In this document: piece after piece, positions 22,842 through 34,292 of the stretch | How positions within the stretch are numbered: position 1 is the stretch's first letter | Layout: every line of letters starts with the position of its first letter | DNA from: Lepidurus packardi | Taxonomy: Eukaryota; Arthropoda; Branchiopoda; Notostraca; Triopsidae | Length of the DNA: 64,000 nucleotides | NCBI GenBank assembly: GCA_023053545.1 | Contig: JAKZAN010000047.1 | Location: 1 to 64,000 of the forward strand | Direction: 5' to 3' | The notes under the pieces: model-generated | What the model was told of the DNA's origin: nothing | The model's input: only the letters and a program-made list of their open reading frames with translations | The model's database searches: none | Program-made: the position numbers and the translations under genes

Positions 22842-25400
22842 ATTAAGGATTTAATTCAGTCCGTAAGGAATTAATTCAGTCCGTAAGGAATTAATTCAGT
22901 CCGTAAGGAATTATTTCAGTACGTAAGGAATTAATTCAGTCCGTAAGGAATAACTTCAATACGTAAGGAAATAATTCAGTCTGTAATGGATTAATTAAGT
23001 CCGTAATGAATAAATTCAGTCCGTAAGGAATTAATAAAATCCGTACGGAATTAATTCAGTTCGTAAGGAATTTATTCAGTCCGTAAGGAATTAATAAAAT
23101 CCGTACGGAATTAATTCAGTTCGTAAGGAATTTATTCAGTCCGTAAGGAATTAACAAAATCCGTACGGAATTAATTCAGACCGTAAGGAATTAATAAAGT
23201 ACGTAAGGAATTAATTAAGTCCGAAAGGAATTAATTCAGTCCGTAAGGAATTAATTCAGTCTGTAAGGAATTAATTCAGTCCGTAAGGAATTAATTCAGT
23301 CAGTAAGGAATTAATTCAGTCCGTAAGGAATTAATTCAGTCCGTAAGGAATTAATTCAGTCCGTAAGGATTTAATTCAGTCCGTCAGGTATTAATTCAGT
23401 CCGTAAGGAATTAATTCAGTCCGTAAGGAATTAATTCAGTCCGTAAGGAATTAATTCAGTCCGTAAGGAATAAGTTCAGTACGTAAGGAATTAATTCAGT
23501 CCGTAATCGATTAATTAAGTCCGTAATGAATTAAGTCAGTCCGTAAGGAATTTATTCAGTCCGTAAGGAATTAATAAAATCCGTACGGAATTAATTCAGT
23601 TCGTAAGGAATTTATTCAGTCCGTAAGGAATTAATAAAATCCGTACGGAATTAATTCAGTCCGTAAGGAATTAATAAAATCCGTACGGAATTAATTCAGA
23701 CCGTAAGGAATTAATAAAGTACGTAAGGAATTAATTAAGTCCGTAAGGAATTAATTCAGTCCGTAAGGAATTAATTCAGTCCGAAAGGAATTAATTCAGT
23801 CCGTAAGGAATTAATTCAGTCCGAAAGGAATTAATTCAGTCCGTAAGGAATTAATTCAGTCCGTAAGGATTTAATTCAGTCAGTAAGGAATTAATTCAGT
23901 CCGTAAGGAATTAATTCAGTCCGTAAGGAATTAATTCAGTCCGTAAGGATTTAATTCAGTCCGTAAGGTATTAATTCAGTCCGTAAGGAATTAATTCAGT
24001 CCGTAAGGAATTAATTCAGTCTGTAATGGATTAATTAAGTCCGTAATGAATAAATTCAGTCCGTAAGGAATTAATAAAATCCGTACGGAATTAATTCAGT
24101 TCGTAAGGAATTTATTCAGTCCGTAAGGAATTAATAAAATCCGTACGGAATTAATTCAGTCCGTAAGGAATTAATAAAATCCGTACGGAATTAATTCAGA
24201 CCGTAAGGAATTAATTAAGTACGTAAGGAATTAATTAAGTCCGTAAGGAATTAATTCAGTCCGTAAGGAATTAATTCAGTCCGTAAGGAATTAATTCAGT
24301 CTGTAATGGATTAATTAAGTCCGTAATCGATTAATTAATTCCGTAATGAATTAATTCAGTCCGTATGAAATTAATTCAGTCCGTAAGGAATTAATTAAGG
24401 AATTAATTCAGTCCGTAAGGAATTAATTCAGTCCGTAAGGAATTATTTCAGTATGTAAGGAAATAATTCAGTCCGTAAGTAATTAATTCAGTCCGTAAGG
24501 AATAACTTCAGTACGTAAAGAAATAATTCAGTCCGAAATGGATTAATTAAGTCCGTAATGAATTAATTCAGTCCGTAAGGAATTAATAAAATCCGTACGG
24601 AATTAATTCAGACCGTAAGGAATTAATTAAGTACGTAAGGAATTAATTCAGTCCGTAAGTAGTTAATTCAGTAAGAAAGGAATTCAATAAATCCTAAAGA
24701 ATTAATTCAGTCAGTAAGGAATTAATTCAGTCCGTAAGGAATTAATTCAGTCCGTAATCGATTAATTAAGTCCGTAAGGAATTAATTCAGTCCGTATGAA
24801 ATTAATTCAGTCCGTAAGGAATTAATTCAGTCCGTAAGGAATTAATTCAGTCAGTAAGGAATTAATTCAGTCCTTAAGGAATTAATTCAGTCTGTAATCG
24901 ATTAATTAAGTCCGTAATGAATTAATTCAGTCCGTATGAAATTAATTCAGTCCGTAAGGAATTAACTCAGTCCGTAAGGAATTAATTCAGTCCGTAAGGA
25001 ATTATTTCAGTCCGTAATTAATTAATTCAGTCCGTAGGGAATTATTTCAGTCCGTAATTAATTAATTCATTCCTTACGGAACTAATTAAGTCCATAAGGA
25101 ATTAATTCAGTCTTTAAGGAATTAATTCAGTCCGTAAAGAATTAATTCAGTCCGTAAGGAATTAATTCAGTTCGTAAGGAATTAATTCAGTCCGTAAGGA
25201 ATTAATAAAATCCGTACGGAATTAATTCAGACCGTAAGGAATTAATTAAGTACGTAAGGAATTAATTAAGTCCGTAAGGAATTAATTCAGTCCGTAAGGA
25301 ATTAATTCAGTCCGTAAGGAATTATTTCAGTACGTAAGGAATTAATTCAGTCCGTAAGGAATAACTTCAATACGTAAGGAAATAATTCAGTCTGTAATGG
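22842..25400 (+). repeat. Second copy of the 15.8-18.9 kb block, 520 bp shorter
   Basis: Starts at the last ATTAAGGATTTA unit in the window. Loss (or absence) of exactly 26 monomers relative to 15769-18850 is what misaligned exchange between the repeated contexts at 16141 and 16661 would give. It includes the private AAGTCAG unit near 23534. Confidence 0.78.
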
Positions 25401-25704
25401 ATTAATTCAGTTCGTAAGGAATTTATTCAGTCCGTAAGGAATTAATAAAATCCGTACGGAATTAATTCAGTCCGTAAGGAATTAATAAAATCCGTACGGA
25501 ATTAATTCAGACCGTAAGGAATTAATTAAGTACGTAAGGAATTAATTAAGTCCGTAAGGAATTAATTCAGTCCGTAAGGAATTAATTCAGTCCGTAAGGA
25601 ATTAATTCAGTCTGTAATGGATTAATTAAGTCCGTAATCGATTAATTAAGTCCGTAATGAATTAATTCAGTCCGTATGAAAATAATTCAGTCCGTAAGAA
25701 ATTA

Positions 25705-27140
25705 ATTAAGGAATTAATTCAGTCCGTAAGGAATTAAATCAGTCCGTAAGGAATTATTTCAGTATGTAAGGAAATAATTCAGTCCGTAAGTAATTAATTC
25801 AGTCCGTAAGGAATAACTTCAGTACGTAAAGAAATAATTCAGTCCGAAATGGATTAATTAAGTCCGTAATGAATTAATTCAGTCCGTAAGGAAATAATAA
25901 AATCCGTACGGAATTAATTCAGACCGTAAGGAATTAATTAAGTACGTAAGGAATTAATTCAGTCCGTAAGGAATTCATTCAGTCCGTAAGTAGTTAATTC
26001 AGTAAGAAAGGAATTCAATAAATCCTAAAGAATTAATTCAGTCAGTAAGGAATTAATTCAGTCCGTAAGGAATTAACTCAGTCCGTAATCGATTAATTAA
26101 GTCCGTAAGGAATTAATTCAGTCCGTATGAAATTAATTCAGTCCGTAAGGAATTAATTCAGTCCGTAAGGAATTAATTCAGTCAGTAAGGAATTAATTCA
26201 GTCCGTAAGGAATTAATTCAGTCCGTAATCGATTAATTAAGTCCGTAATGAATTAATTCAGTCCGTATGAAATTAATTCAGTCCGTAAGGAATTAACTCA
26301 GTCCGTAAGGAATTAATTCAGTCCGTAAGGAATTATTTCAGTCCGTAATTAATTATTCAGTCCGTAGGGAATTATTTCAGTCCGTAATTAATTAATTCAT
26401 TCCTTACGGAACTAATTAAGTCCATAAGGAATTAATTCAGTCTTTAGGGAATTAATTCAGTCCGTAAAGAATTAATTCAGTCCGTAAGGAATTAATTCAG
26501 TTCGTAAGGAATTAATTCAGTCCGTAAGGAATTAATAAAATCCGTACGGAATTAATTCAGACCGTAAGGAATTAATTAAGTACGTAAGGAATTAATTAAG
26601 TCCGTAAGGAATTAATTCAGTCCGTAAGGAATTAATTCAGTCCGTAAGGAATTAATTCAGTCAGTAAGGAATTAATTCAGTCCGTAAGGAATTAATTCAG
26701 TCCGTAAGGAATTAATTCAGTCCGTAAGGATTTCATTCAGTCCGTAAGGTATAAATTCAGTCCGTAAGGAATTAATTCAGTCCGTAAGGAATTAATTCAG
26801 TCCGTAAGGAATTAATTCAGTCCGTAAGGAATTAATTCAGTCCGTAAGATATTAATTCAGTCCGTAAGGAATTATTTCAGTCCTTAATTAATTAATTCAT
26901 TCCTTACGGAACTAATTAAGTCCATAAGGAATTAATTCAGTCTTTAAGGAATTAATTCAGTCCGTAAAGAATTAATTCAGTCCGTAAGGAATTAATTCAG
27001 TTCGTAAGGAATTAATTCAGTCCGTAAGGAATTAATAAAATCCGTACGGAATTAATTCAGACCGTAAGGAATAAATTAAGTACGTAAGGAATTAATTAAG
27101 TCCGTAAGGAATTAATTCAGTCCGTAAGGAATTAATTCAG
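25705..27140 (+). repeat. 3170-bp-offset block, copy 1
   Basis: Matches 28875-30310 at a constant 3170 bp: 12-bp unit, 19-bp unit (26020/29190), GTAGGG (26364/29534), inverted-looking monomers (26395/29565, 26895/30065). The offset is 10 modulo 20, which is explained exactly by one 12-bp and two 19-bp units in the interval. Confidence 0.84.
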
Positions 27141-27880
27141 TCCGTAAGGAATTAATAAAATCCGTACGGAATTAATTCAGACCGTAAGGAATTAATAAAG
27201 TACGTAAGGAATTAATTAAGTCCGAAAGGAATTAATTCAGTCCGTAAGGAATTAATTCAGTCTGTAACGAATTAATTCAGTCCGTAAGGAATTAATTCAG
27301 TCAGTAAGGAATTAATTCAGTCCGTAAGGAATTAATTCAGTCCGTAAGGAATTAATTCAGTCCGTAAGATATTAATTCAGTCCGTAAGGAATTATTTCAG
27401 TCCTTAATTAATTAATTCATTCCTTACGGAAATAATTAAGTCCATAAGGAATTAATTCAGTCTTTAAGGAATTAATTCAGTCCGTAAAGAATTAATTCAG
27501 TCCGTAAGGAATTAATTCAGTTCGTAAGGAATTAATTCAGTCCGTAAGGAATTAATAAAATCCGTACGGAATTAATTCAGACCGTAAGGAATTAATTAAG
27601 TACGTAAGGAATTAATTAAGTCCGTAAGGAATTAATTCAGTCCGTAAGGAATTAATTCAGTCCGTAAGGAATTAATAAAATCCGTACGGAATTAATTCAG
27701 ACCGTAAGGAATTAATAAAGTACGTAAGGAATTAATTAAGTCCGAAAGGAATTAATTCAGTCCGTAAGGAATTAATTCAGTCTGTAACGAATTAATTCAG
27801 TCCGTAAGGAATTAATTCAGTCAGTAAGGAATTAATTCAGTCCGTAAGGAATTAATTCAGTCCGTAAGGAATTAATTCAG
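26841..27880 (+). repeat. 520-bp tandem duplication
   Basis: Copies 26841-27360 and 27361-27880: the TCCGTAAGATATTA unit at 26841/27361, TCCTTACGGA at 26901/27421, and the rare TCTGTAACGA at 27261/27781, all 520 bp apart (26 monomers, no 12-bp unit). The second copy has ACGGAAATAATT where the first has ACGGAACTAATT. The TCTGTAACGA variant also occurs at 21808 in the older single copy. Confidence 0.87.
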
Positions 27881-28874
27881 TCCGTAAGGATTTAATTCAG
27901 TCCGTCAGGTATTAATTCAGTCCGTAAGGAATTAATTCAGTCCGTAAGGAATTAATTCAGTCCGTAAGGAATTAATTCAGTCCGTAAGGAATAAGTTCAG
28001 TACGTAAGGAATTAATTCAGTCCGTAATCGATTAATTAAGTCCGTAATGAATTAATTCAGTCCGTAAGGAATTTATTCAGTCCGTAAGGAATTAATAAAA
28101 TCCGTACGGAATTAATTCAGTTCGTAAGGAATTTATTCAGTCCGTAAGGAATTAATAAAATCCGTACGGAATTAATTCAGTCCGTAAGGAATTAATAAAG
28201 TACGTAAGGAATTAATTAAGTCCGTAAGGAATTAATTCAGTCCGTAAGGAATTAATTCAGTCCGAAAGGAATTAATTCAGTCCGTAAGGATTTAATTCAG
28301 TCCGAAAGGAATTAATTCAGTCCGTAAAGAATTAATTCAGTCCGTAAGGATTTAATTCAGTCAGTAAGGAATTAATTCAGTCCGTAAGGAATTAATTCAG
28401 TCCATAAGGAATTAATTCAGTCCGTAAGGATTTAATTCAGTCCGTAAGGTATTAATTCAGTCCGTAAGGAATTAATTCAGTCCGTAAGGAATTAATTCAG
28501 TCTGTAATGGATTAATTAAGTCCGTAATGAATAAATTCAGTCCGTAAGGAATTAATAAAATCCGTACGGAATTAATTCAGTTCGTAAGGAATTTATTCAG
28601 TCCGTAAGGAATTAATAAAATCCGTACGGAATTAATTCAGTCCGTAAGGAATTAATAAAATCCGTACGGAATTAATTCAGACCGTAAGGAATTAATTAAG
28701 TACATAAGGAATTAATTAAGTCCGTAAGGAATTAATTCAGTCCGTAAGGAATTAATTCAGTCCGTAAGGAATTAATTCAGTCTGTAATGGATTAATTAAG
28801 TCCGTAATCGATTAATTAAGTCCGTAATGAATTAATTCAGTCCGTATGAAATTAATTCAGTCCGTAAGAAATTA

Positions 28875-30310
28875 ATTAAGGAATTAATTCAGTCCGTAAG
28901 GAATTAAATCAGTCCGTAAGGAATTATTTCAGTATGTAAGGAAATAATTCAGTCCGTAAGTAATTAATTCAGTCCGTAAGGAATAACTTCAGTACGTAAA
29001 GAAATAATTCAGTCCGAAATGGATTAATTAAGTCCGTAATGAATTAATTCAGTCCGTAAGGAATTAATAAAATCCGTACGGAATTAATTCAGACCGTAAG
29101 GAATTAATTAAGTACGTAAGGAATTAATTCAGTCCGTAAGGAATTCATTCAGTCCGTAAGTAGTTAATTCAGTAAGAAAGGAATTCAATAAATCCTAAAG
29201 AATTAATTCAGTCAGTAAGGAATTAATTCAGTCCGTAAGGAATTAACTCAGTCCGTAATCGATTAATTAAGTCCGTAAGGAATTAATTCAGTCCGTATGA
29301 AATTAATTCAGTCCGTAAGGAATTAATTCAGTCCGTAAGGAATTAATTCAGTCAGTAAGGAATTAATTCAGTCCGTAAGGAATTAATTCAGTCCGTAATC
29401 GATTAATTAAGTCCGTAATGAATTAATTCAGTCCGTATGAAATTAATTCAGTCCGTAAGGAATTAACTCAGTCCGTAAGGAATTAATTCAGTCCGTAAGG
29501 AATTATTTCAGTCCGTAATTAATTATTCAGTCCGTAGGGAATTATTTCAGTCCGTAATTAATTAATTCATTCCTTACGGAACTAATTAAGTCCATAAGGA
29601 ATTAATTCAGTCTTTAGGGAATTAATTCAGTCCGTAAAGAATTAATTCAGTCCGTAAGGAATTAATTCAGTTCGTAAGGAATTAATTCAGTCCGTAAGGA
29701 ATTAATAAAATCCGTACGGAATTAATTCAGACCGTAAGGAATTAATTAAGTACGTAAGGAATTAATTAAGTCCGTAAGGAATTAATTCAGTCCGTAAGGA
29801 ATTAATTCAGTCCGTAAGGAATTAATTCAGTCAGTAAGGAATTAATTCAGTCCGTAAGGAATTAATTCAGTCCGTAAGGAATTAATTCAGTCCGTAAGGA
29901 TTTCATTCAGTCCGTAAGGTATAAATTCAGTCCGTAAGGAATTAATTCAGTCCGTAAGGAATTAATTCAGTCCGTAAGGAATTAATTCAGTCCGTAAGGA
30001 ATTAATTCAGTCCGTAAGATATTAATTCAGTCCGTAAGGAATTATTTCAGTCCTTAATTAATTAATTCATTCCTTACGGAACTAATTAAGTCCATAAGGA
30101 ATTAATTCAGTCTTTAAGGAATTAATTCAGTCCGTAAAGAATTAATTCAGTCCGTAAGGAATTAATTCAGTTCGTAAGGAATTAATTCAGTCCGTAAGGA
30201 ATTAATAAAATCCGTACGGAATTAATTCAGACCGTAAGGAATTAATTAAGTACGTAAGGAATTAATTAAGTCCGTAAGGAATTAATTCAGTCCGTAAGGA
30301 ATTAATTCAG
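28875..30310 (+). repeat. 3170-bp-offset block, copy 2
   Basis: Second copy of 25705-27140. On the right it runs on into the segment that matches 7125-8019, so the sequence around 29.8-30.7 kb is a junction of two block lineages. Confidence 0.82.
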
Positions 30311-31396
30311 TCCGTAAGGAATTAATTCAGTCAGTAAGGAATTAATTCAGTCCGTAAGGAATTAATTCAGTCCGTAAGGAATTAATTCAGTCCGTAAGGA
30401 TTTCATTCAGTCCGTAAGGTATAAATTCAGTCCGTAAGGAATTAATTCAGTCCTTAAGGAATTAATTCACTCCGTAAGGAATTAATTCAGTCCGTAAGGA
30501 ATTAATTCAGTCCGTAAGGAATAAGTTCAGTACGTAAGGAATTAATTCAGTCCGTAATCGATTAATTAAGTCCGTAATGAATTAATTCAGTCCGTATGAA
30601 ATTAATTCAGTCCGTAAGGAATTAATTAAGGAATTAATTCAGTCCGTAAGGAATTAATTCAGTCCGTAAGGAATTATTTCAGTATGTAAGGAAATAATTC
30701 AGTCCGTAAGTAATTAATTCAGTCCGTAAGGAATAACTTCAGTACGTAAAGAAATAATTCAGTCCGAAATGGATTAATTAAGTCCGTAATGAATTAATTC
30801 AGTCCGTAAGGAATTAATAAAATCCGTACGGAATTAATTCAGACCGTAAGGAATTAATTAAGTACGTAAGGAATTAACTAAGTCCGAAAGGAATTAATTC
30901 AGTCCGTAAGGAATTAATTCAGTCCGTAAGGATTTAATTCAGTCAGTAAGGAATTAATTCAGTCCGTAAGGAATTAATTCAGTCCGTAAGGAATTAATTC
31001 AGTCCGTAAGGATTTAATTCAGTCCGTAAGGTATTAATTCAGTCCGTAAGGAATTAATTCAGTCCGTAAGGAATTAATTCAGTCTGTAATGGATTAATTA
31101 AGTCCGTAATGAAAAAATTCAGTCCGTAAGGAATTAATAAAATCCGTACGGAATTAATTCAGTTCGTAAGGAATTTATTTAGTCCGTAAGGAATTAATAA
31201 AATCCGTACGGAATTAATTCAGTCCGTAAGGAATTAATAAAATCCGTACGGAATTAATTCAGACCGTAAGGAATTAATTAAGTACGTAAGGAATTAATTC
31301 AGTCCGTATGAAATTAATTCAGTCCGTAATCGATTAATTAAGTCCGTAATGAATTAATTCAGTCCATATGAAATTAATTCAGTCCGTAAGGAATTA

Positions 31397-32508
31397 ATTA
31401 AGGAATTAATTCAGTCCGTAAGGAATTAATTCAGTCCGTAAGGAATTATTTCAGTATGTAAGGAAATAATTCAGTCCGTAAGTAATTAATTCAGTCCGTA
31501 AGGAATAACTTCAGTACGTAAAGAAATAATTCAGTCCGTAATGGATTAATTAAGTCCGTAATGAATTAATTCAGTCCGTAAGGAATTAATAAAATCCGTA
31601 CGGAATTAATTCAGAACGTAAGGAATTAATTAAGTACGTAAGGAATTAACTAAGTCCGAAAGGAATTAATTCAGTCCGTAAGGAATTAATTCAGTCCGTA
31701 AGGATTTAATTCAGACAGTAAGGAATTAATTCAGTCCGTAAGGAATTAATTCAGTCCGTAAGGAATTAATTCAGTCCGTAAGGAATTAATTCAGTCCGTA
31801 AGGAATTAATTCAGTCCGTAAGGATTTAATTCAGTCCGTAAGGTATTAATTCAGTCCGTAAGGAATTAATTCAGTCCGTAAGGAATTAATTCAGTCTGTA
31901 ATGGATTAATTAAGTCCGTAATGAATAAATTCAGTCCGTAAGGAATTAATAAAATCCGTACGGAATTAATTCAGTTCGTAAGGAATTTATTTAGTCCGTA
32001 AGGAATTAATAAAATCCGTACGGAATTAATTCAGACCGTAAGGAATTAATTAAGTACGTAAGGAATTAATTAAGTCCGAAAGGAATTAATTCAGTCCGTA
32101 AGGAATTAATTTAGTCCGTAAGGAATTAATTCAGTCCGTAAGGAATTAATTCAGTCAGTAAGGAATTAATTCAGTCCGTAAGGAATTAATTCAGTCCGTA
32201 AGGAATTAATTCAGTCCGTAAGGATTTAATTCAGTCCGTAAGGTATTAATTCAGTCCGTAAGGAATTTATTCAGTCCGTAAGGAATTAATAAAATCCGTA
32301 CGGAATTAATTCAGTACGTAAGGAATTAATAAAATCCGTACGGAATTAATTCAGACCGTAAGGAATTAATTAAGTACGTAAGGAATTAACTAAGTCCGTA
32401 AGGAATTAATTCAGTCCGTAAGGAATTAATTTAGTCCGTAAGGAATTAATTCAGTCCGTAATGAATTAATTCAGTCCGTATGAAATTAATTCAGTCCGTA
32501 AGGAATTA
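31397..32508 (+). repeat. 1112-bp higher-order block
   Basis: Bounded by 12-bp units. It is resembled by 33181-34292 (also 1112 bp, 1784 bp downstream) and by 38825-39876. The TCAGACAGTAAGG variant lies 316 bp after the 12-bp unit both here (31713) and at 39141 but not in the 33181 copy. The block therefore shares a more recent ancestor with the one 7.4 kb away than with its neighbour, at least at this site. Confidence 0.75.
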
Positions 32509-33180
32509 ATTAAGGAATTAATTCAGTCCGTAAGGAATTAATTCAGTCCGTAAGGAATTATTTCAGTATGTAAGGAAATAATTCAGTCCGTAAGTAATTA
32601 ATTCAGTCCGTAAGGAATAACTTCAGTACGTAAAGAAATAATTCAGTCCGTAATGGATTAATTAAGTCCGTAATGAATTAATTCAGTCCGTAAGGAATTA
32701 ATAAAATCCGTACGGAATTAATTCAGACCGTAAGGAATTAATTAAGTACGTAAGGTATTAATTCAGTCCGTAAGGAATTAATTCAGTCCGTAAGGAATTA
32801 ATTCAGTCTGTAATGGATTAATTAAGTCCGTAATGAATAAATTCAGTCCGTAAGGAATTAATAAAATCCGTACGGAATTAATTCAGTTCGTAAGGAATTT
32901 ATTTAGTCCGTAAGGAATTAATAAAATCCGTACGGAATTAATTCAGTCCGTAAGGAATTAATAAAATCCGTACGGAATTAATTCAGACCGTAAGGAATTA
33001 ATTAAGTACGTAAGGAATTAATCAAGTCCGAAAGGAATTAATTCAGTCCGTAAGGAATTAATTTAGTCCGTAAGGAATTAATTCAGTCCGTATGAAATTA
33101 ATTCAGTCCGTAATCGATTAATTAAGTCCGTAATGAATTAATTCAGTCCGTATGAAATTAATTCAGTCCGTAAGGAATTA

Positions 33181-34292
33181 ATTAAGGAATTAATTCAGTC
33201 CGTAAGGAATTAATTCAGTCCGTAAGGAATTATTTCAGTATGTAAGGAAATAATTCAGTCCGTAAGTAATTAATTCAGTCCGTAAGGAATAACTTCAGTA
33301 CGTAAAGAAATAATTCAGTCCGTAATGGATTAATTAAGTCCGTAATGAATTAATTCAGTCCGTAAGGAATTAATAAAATCCGTACGGAATTAATTCAGAC
33401 CGTAAGGAATTAATTAAGTACGTAAGGAATTAACTAAGTCCGAAAGGAATTAATTCAGTCCGTAAGGAATTAATTCAGTCCGTAAGGATTTAATTCAGTC
33501 AGTAAGGAATTAATTCAGTCCGTAAGGAATTAATTCAGTCCGTAAGGAATTAATTCAGTCCGTAAGGATTTAATTCAGTCCGTAAGGTATTAATTCAGTC
33601 CGTAAGGATTTAATTCAGTCCGTAAGGTATTAATTCAGTCCGTAAGGAATTAATTCAGTCCGTAAGGAATTAATTCAGTCTGTAATGGATTAATTAAGTC
33701 CGTAATGAATAAATTCAGTCCGTAAGGAATTAATAAAATCCGTACGGAATTAATTCAGTTCGTAAGGAATTTATTTAGTCCGTAAGGAATTAATAAAATC
33801 CGTACGGAATTAATTCAGACCGTAAGGAATTAATTAAGTACGTAAGGAATTAATTAAGTCCGAAAGGAATTAATTCAGTCCGTAAGGAATTAATTTAGTC
33901 CGTAAGGAATTAATTCAGTCCGTAAGGAATTAATTCAGTCAGTAAGGAATTAATTCAGTCCGTAAGGAATTAATTCAGTCCGTAAGGAATTAATTCAGTC
34001 CGTAAGGATTTAATTCAGTCCGTAAGGTATTAATTCAGTCCGTAAGGAATTTATTCAGTCCGTAAGGAATTAATAAAATCCGTACGGAATTAATTCAGTA
34101 CGTAAGGAATTAATAAAATCCGTACGGAATTAATTCAGACCGTAAGGAATTAATTAAGTACGTAAGGAATTAATTAAGTCCGTAAGGAATTAATTCAGTC
34201 CGTAAGGAATTAATTTAGTCCGTAAGGAATTAATTCAGTCCGTAATGAATTAATTCAATCCGTATGAAATTAATTCAGTCCGTAAGGAATTA
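33181..34292 (+). repeat. 1112-bp higher-order block, second
   Basis: Same length and variant order as 31397-32508. It has a two-monomer repeat of the AAGGATTTA/AAGGTATTA pair near 33600, offset by two fewer consensus units than in the other block. It carries TCAATCCGTATGAAATTA just before the closing 12-bp unit. Confidence 0.72.
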
